Shown: positions 61,551-64,000 of the stretch, piece after piece
How positions within the stretch are numbered: the stretch's first letter is position 1
How the letters are laid out: every line of letters starts with the position of its first letter
From: Chitinophagales bacterium
Lineage (GTDB): Bacteria; Bacteroidota; Bacteroidia; Chitinophagales; Chitinophagaceae
Direction of reading: 5' to 3'
NCBI GenBank assembly: GCA_021323755.1
Contig: JAJPKJ010000048.1
Span: forward strand, 33,542-97,541
DNA length: 64,000 nt
The notes under the pieces: model-generated
Databases searched by the model: none
What the model was told of the DNA's origin: nothing
Seen by the model: only the letters and a program-made list of their open reading frames with translations
Program-made: the position numbers and the translations under genes

Positions 61551-63239
61551 ATGAGTCAAAACCTCGTAACCCTTGATTACATAATCATCATTATATATTT
61601 TTTAATAGTTGGTGGTTATGGTTATTCTATTTACCGCAAGCGCAGAAAAGGTGAACACGATGCAAAAGCATTTTTTCTCGCTGAAGGGTCACTTACCTGG
61701 TGGGCTATCGGCGCTTCATTAATTGCATCCAATATTTCTGCGGAGCAATTTATAGGTATGAGCGGCGAAGGATATTTTTTAGGAATCGCCGTATCTGCAT
61801 ATGAATGGATCGCAGCTGTTGCCCTTATTATTATTGCGATATGGTTCATCCCTGTTTATTTAAAAAATCATATTTACACCATGCCGCAATTTTTAAAAAC
61901 GCGGTATAATGAAACAGTTGCTTTGATCATGGCCATTTTCTGGCTTTTCTTATATGTATTTGTGAATCTCACTTCAATATTGTATCTCGGAGCAGTTGCC
62001 ATTAACGGTCTTGTTGGCGGTGATTATTTGCATGCCATTATGATCGGACTTGCCATATTTGCTTTATTGATTTCTCTTGGAGGTATGAAAGTGATCGGCT
62101 ACACAGATGTAATTCAGGTTGCCGTCTTAATTATCGGTGGATTGGCGACTACCTATATGGCCCTCACCATTGTTGGCGAAAAATTTGGAGTTGGAAGAGA
62201 TGCAATTGCGGGCTTTAAGATTTTACTGCATAATGCGCCAGATCATTTTCATATGATAATTCAAAAACCAACGGCATCTTCTTCAGCAAATGATGTTAAC
62301 CGTTATCTTGATTTTCCTGGACTCACTTCTTATTTCGCAGGCATTTGGATCATTAATCTTAATTATTGGGGATGCAATCAATATATTACGCAACGTGCGC
62401 TGGGCGCTAATTTGGAGACGGCGCGCACCGGTATTTTATTTGCAGGGTTTTTAAAATTGCTTATGCCAGTGATTGTAATGTTGCCGGGAATCGCTGCATT
62501 TGTTTTGTACAGCAAAGGATATTTGCCACAATTGCGAGGGGGTAAGGATGGCTCGTATTCAGCAGTGTTGAGTTTTTTGCCTACAGGTTTAAAAGGACTA
62601 TCAATCGCTGCATTAACGGCGGCTATTGTTGCGTCGCTTGCCGGAAAAGTGAACAGCATCTCCACAATTTTTACACTGGATATTTATAAAAAATACATGG
62701 GCAAAGATTCCGGTGAAAAAAAGCAGGTTAATATCGGCAGGATTACTGTTTTTACAGCAATGATTTTAGCAATTTTATTTACATGGAAAGATTTGCTCGG
62801 TATCGGAAGCGCTGGCGGATTTACCTACATTCAAAAATATACAGGCTTTATTAGTCCGGGGGTATTTGCCATGTTTTTGCTTGGCATGTTTTGGAAAAGA
62901 ACCACAGGCGCCGCAGCAGTTGTTGGTGTGATACTTGGATTTGGCTTGTCTGTTTTCTTCAACGAATTTGCGCCGCATGTTTTAGGAAACGAGAACTTTT
63001 TATATACTGCGTATTATTCGTCGCTAGATAAAGCTTACGAAATCCCGTTTCATATTTGCATGGGACTTTCATTTACCATAACTATGATTGTAATGATCGC
63101 GATAAGTATGGCTGGTCCTAAAATAAATCCCAAAGCATTTGCGCTTGATAAAGGAATGTTTAAGCTTTCGCCATCCACATGGGCATTGATTATGATCATA
63201 TTTTTACTGATCGGTGCGCTGTATGTGAAGTTTTGGTAA
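61551..63239 (+). CDS. Sodium:solute symporter (SSS/SLC5), probable arabinose transporter
   Basis: A 562-residue, ~14-helix transporter of the SSS family: LTWWAIGASLIASNISAEQF, the QYITQRALGA motif after YWGCNQ, and SIAALTAAIVASLAGKVNSI, the sodium-binding region. It likely imports L-arabinose with Na+, inferred from its place 43 bases after araA. It resembles the SGLT branch. Confidence 0.9.
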   Translation: MSQNLVTLDYIIIIIYFLIVGGYGYSIYRKRRKGEHDAKAFFLAEGSLTWWAIGASLIASNISAEQFIGMSGEGYFLGIAVSAYEWIAAVALIIIAIWFIPVYLKNHIYTMPQFLKTRYNETVALIMAIFWLFLYVFVNLTSILYLGAVAINGLVGGDYLHAIMIGLAIFALLISLGGMKVIGYTDVIQVAVLIIGGLATTYMALTIVGEKFGVGRDAIAGFKILLHNAPDHFHMIIQKPTASSSANDVNRYLDFPGLTSYFAGIWIINLNYWGCNQYITQRALGANLETARTGILFAGFLKLLMPVIVMLPGIAAFVLYSKGYLPQLRGGKDGSYSAVLSFLPTGLKGLSIAALTAAIVASLAGKVNSISTIFTLDIYKKYMGKDSGEKKQVNIGRITVFTAMILAILFTWKDLLGIGSAGGFTYIQKYTGFISPGVFAMFLLGMFWKRTTGAAAVVGVILGFGLSVFFNEFAPHVLGNENFLYTAYYSSLDKAYEIPFHICMGLSFTITMIVMIAISMAGPKINPKAFALDKGMFKLSPSTWALIMIIFLLIGALYVKFW

Positions 63240-63305
63240 GTTTCGTTTTTGAATATTGATTTACTTATGAGTAAAAGAGAAATGTTTTTGTAATCTCCGA
63301 TCGTT

Positions 63306-63907
63306 GTGGTACTAATTATTTTTTTCGTTTTATTTTTTTGCAACAAAATAATTACTGATGCCGCTGCCGGTAAAGTATATTCTGAAGCTGACCTTATTCC
63401 ATTTAATAAGGTTGGACTGTTTATTGGGGACGTCTAAATATATTGCCAACGGAAATGTAAATCCGTTTTTATTATCGAATTCAGGCGGCTGTAAGACTTC
63501 TAAAGGCAGGCAAAATAAAATATATCATTGTCAGTGGCGACAACAGCCGTACTGATTATGTTGAACCTGAAACAATGCGCGAAGATTTAATTGAAGCTGG
63601 TGTTGATTCTTCAATAATTTTTTTAGATTATCCAGGATTCAGAACATTTGATTCAATAATCCGGCTGAAAGAGGTTTTTAATCAAAACGCCGCAACAATA
63701 ATATCTCAACAATTTCATAACGAAAGAGCAATTTATATTGCCTCAAAAGAATGTATTAAAGCAATTGCGTTTAATGCAAAGGATGTGAGAGAAAGCAAGG
63801 GATTACGCACTGAATTCCTTGAAAAATTAGCTAGAGTAAAAGTTCTTATTGATTACCTTTTTAATAAAAAACCAAAATATCTTGGAGCAAAAGTCATAAT
63901 TCCATAA
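63306..63907 (+). pseudogene. SanA/YdcF-like (DUF218) gene with two frameshifts
   Basis: Three successive frames give one protein: KVYSEADLIPFNKVGLF, then LGTSKYIANGNVNPF, then RIQAAVRLLKAGKIKYIIVS and onward to KDVRESKGLRTEF. Both breaks are one-base extras in homopolymers: removing one G from GGGG (about 63426-63429) and one T from TTTTT (about 63460-63466) restores VGLFIGTSKYIANG and NPFYYRIQAAVRLL. The family is an envelope protein with an N-terminal TM and the DUF218 fold. A TAA also interrupts possible upstream starts at 63291. It is either a recent pseudogene or sequencing error. Confidence 0.8.
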
Positions 63908-63946
63908 TTGAGGGTTTGCAATTAGTAAGTCTGAAACTTGGCTTAA

Positions 63947-64000
63947 TCTAATTAATAATTTGCTTCAATCGATCATCCGAATAATCTTTCACAAAGGCAA
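63947..64000 (-). CDS. C-terminal end of a minus-strand gene (partial)
   Basis: An open frame enters from the right edge and stops with TAG at 63947-63949; the last residues read AFVKDYSDDRLKQIIN. It is short but has gene-like composition and fits convergent ends with the SanA-like gene. No family can be assigned. Confidence 0.35.

Overview
The window looks like chromosome of a Bacteroidota bacterium, most likely Chitinophagales/Chitinophagaceae-like. The DNA is AT-rich. Promoters follow the Bacteroidota pattern (TTTG, 16-20 nt, TAnnTTTG), often with no clear Shine-Dalgarno. Gene content is typical of the phylum: a TonB-dependent receptor with a carboxypeptidase-like N-domain, DUF2807, DUF3570, DUF4266, DUF4954 and DUF6728 proteins, and many secreted proteins with type I or lipoprotein signals. 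I see no phage, integrase, transposase or CRISPR array, so this is mostly housekeeping chromosome with several catabolic loci.

Layout. 1-4.6 kb: end of ddl, a PASTA protein, a rhodanese, a VOC protein, and a BlaI/M56 (BlaR1-like) pair. 4.7-9 kb: a TonB receptor behind a TPP riboswitch (probable thiamin uptake), and two tandem DUF2807 adhesin-like proteins. 9-12 kb: initiator tRNA-Met and era with mirror-image divergent promoters, der, and a small lipoprotein. 12-22 kb: a DUF4954 left-handed beta-helix protein divergent from a non-phosphorylating L-fucose cluster (FucP, two SDRs, FAH hydrolase, UxaA-type dehydratase, Zn-alcohol dehydrogenase, two DinB-fold proteins). 22-25 kb: tRNA-Glu, gapA, pgk. 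25-38 kb: M1 aminopeptidase, Gfo/Idh protein, beta-CASP nuclease, papain-like protease, lysA, scpB and an isolated atpG, mainly on the minus strand. 37-42 kb: surE, lpxB, tRNA-Ala, small membrane proteins and a phosphodiesterase. 42-50 kb: START protein, GtrA, a deacetylase/penicillin-acylase pair, and a compact thioredoxin-ApbE-DUF4266-DUF3570 operon. 50-54 kb: CHASE3 histidine kinase, Kir channel, alpha-L-fucosidase. 54-63 kb: a GlcD-type flavin/Fe-S dehydrogenase, then araB-araD-araA and an SSS transporter. 63-64 kb: a SanA/YdcF-like gene broken by two one-base homopolymer shifts, and the end of another gene.

How it fits together. The fucosidase, FucP and the fucose enzymes can take bound L-fucose to pyruvate and lactate; the araBDA-transporter operon feeds arabinose into the pentose phosphate pathway; gapA and pgk are central glycolysis. 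The most system-like and least understood unit is the thioredoxin-ApbE-DUF4266-DUF3570 operon: a cytoplasm-predicted FMN transferase, a tiny lipoprotein with an invariant-looking Gly/Cys tail, and an outer-membrane barrel. A second unexplained layer is a set of short, degenerate, quasi-palindromic sequence elements scattered between genes; two of them lie in frame inside lpxB and the GlcD-type gene.
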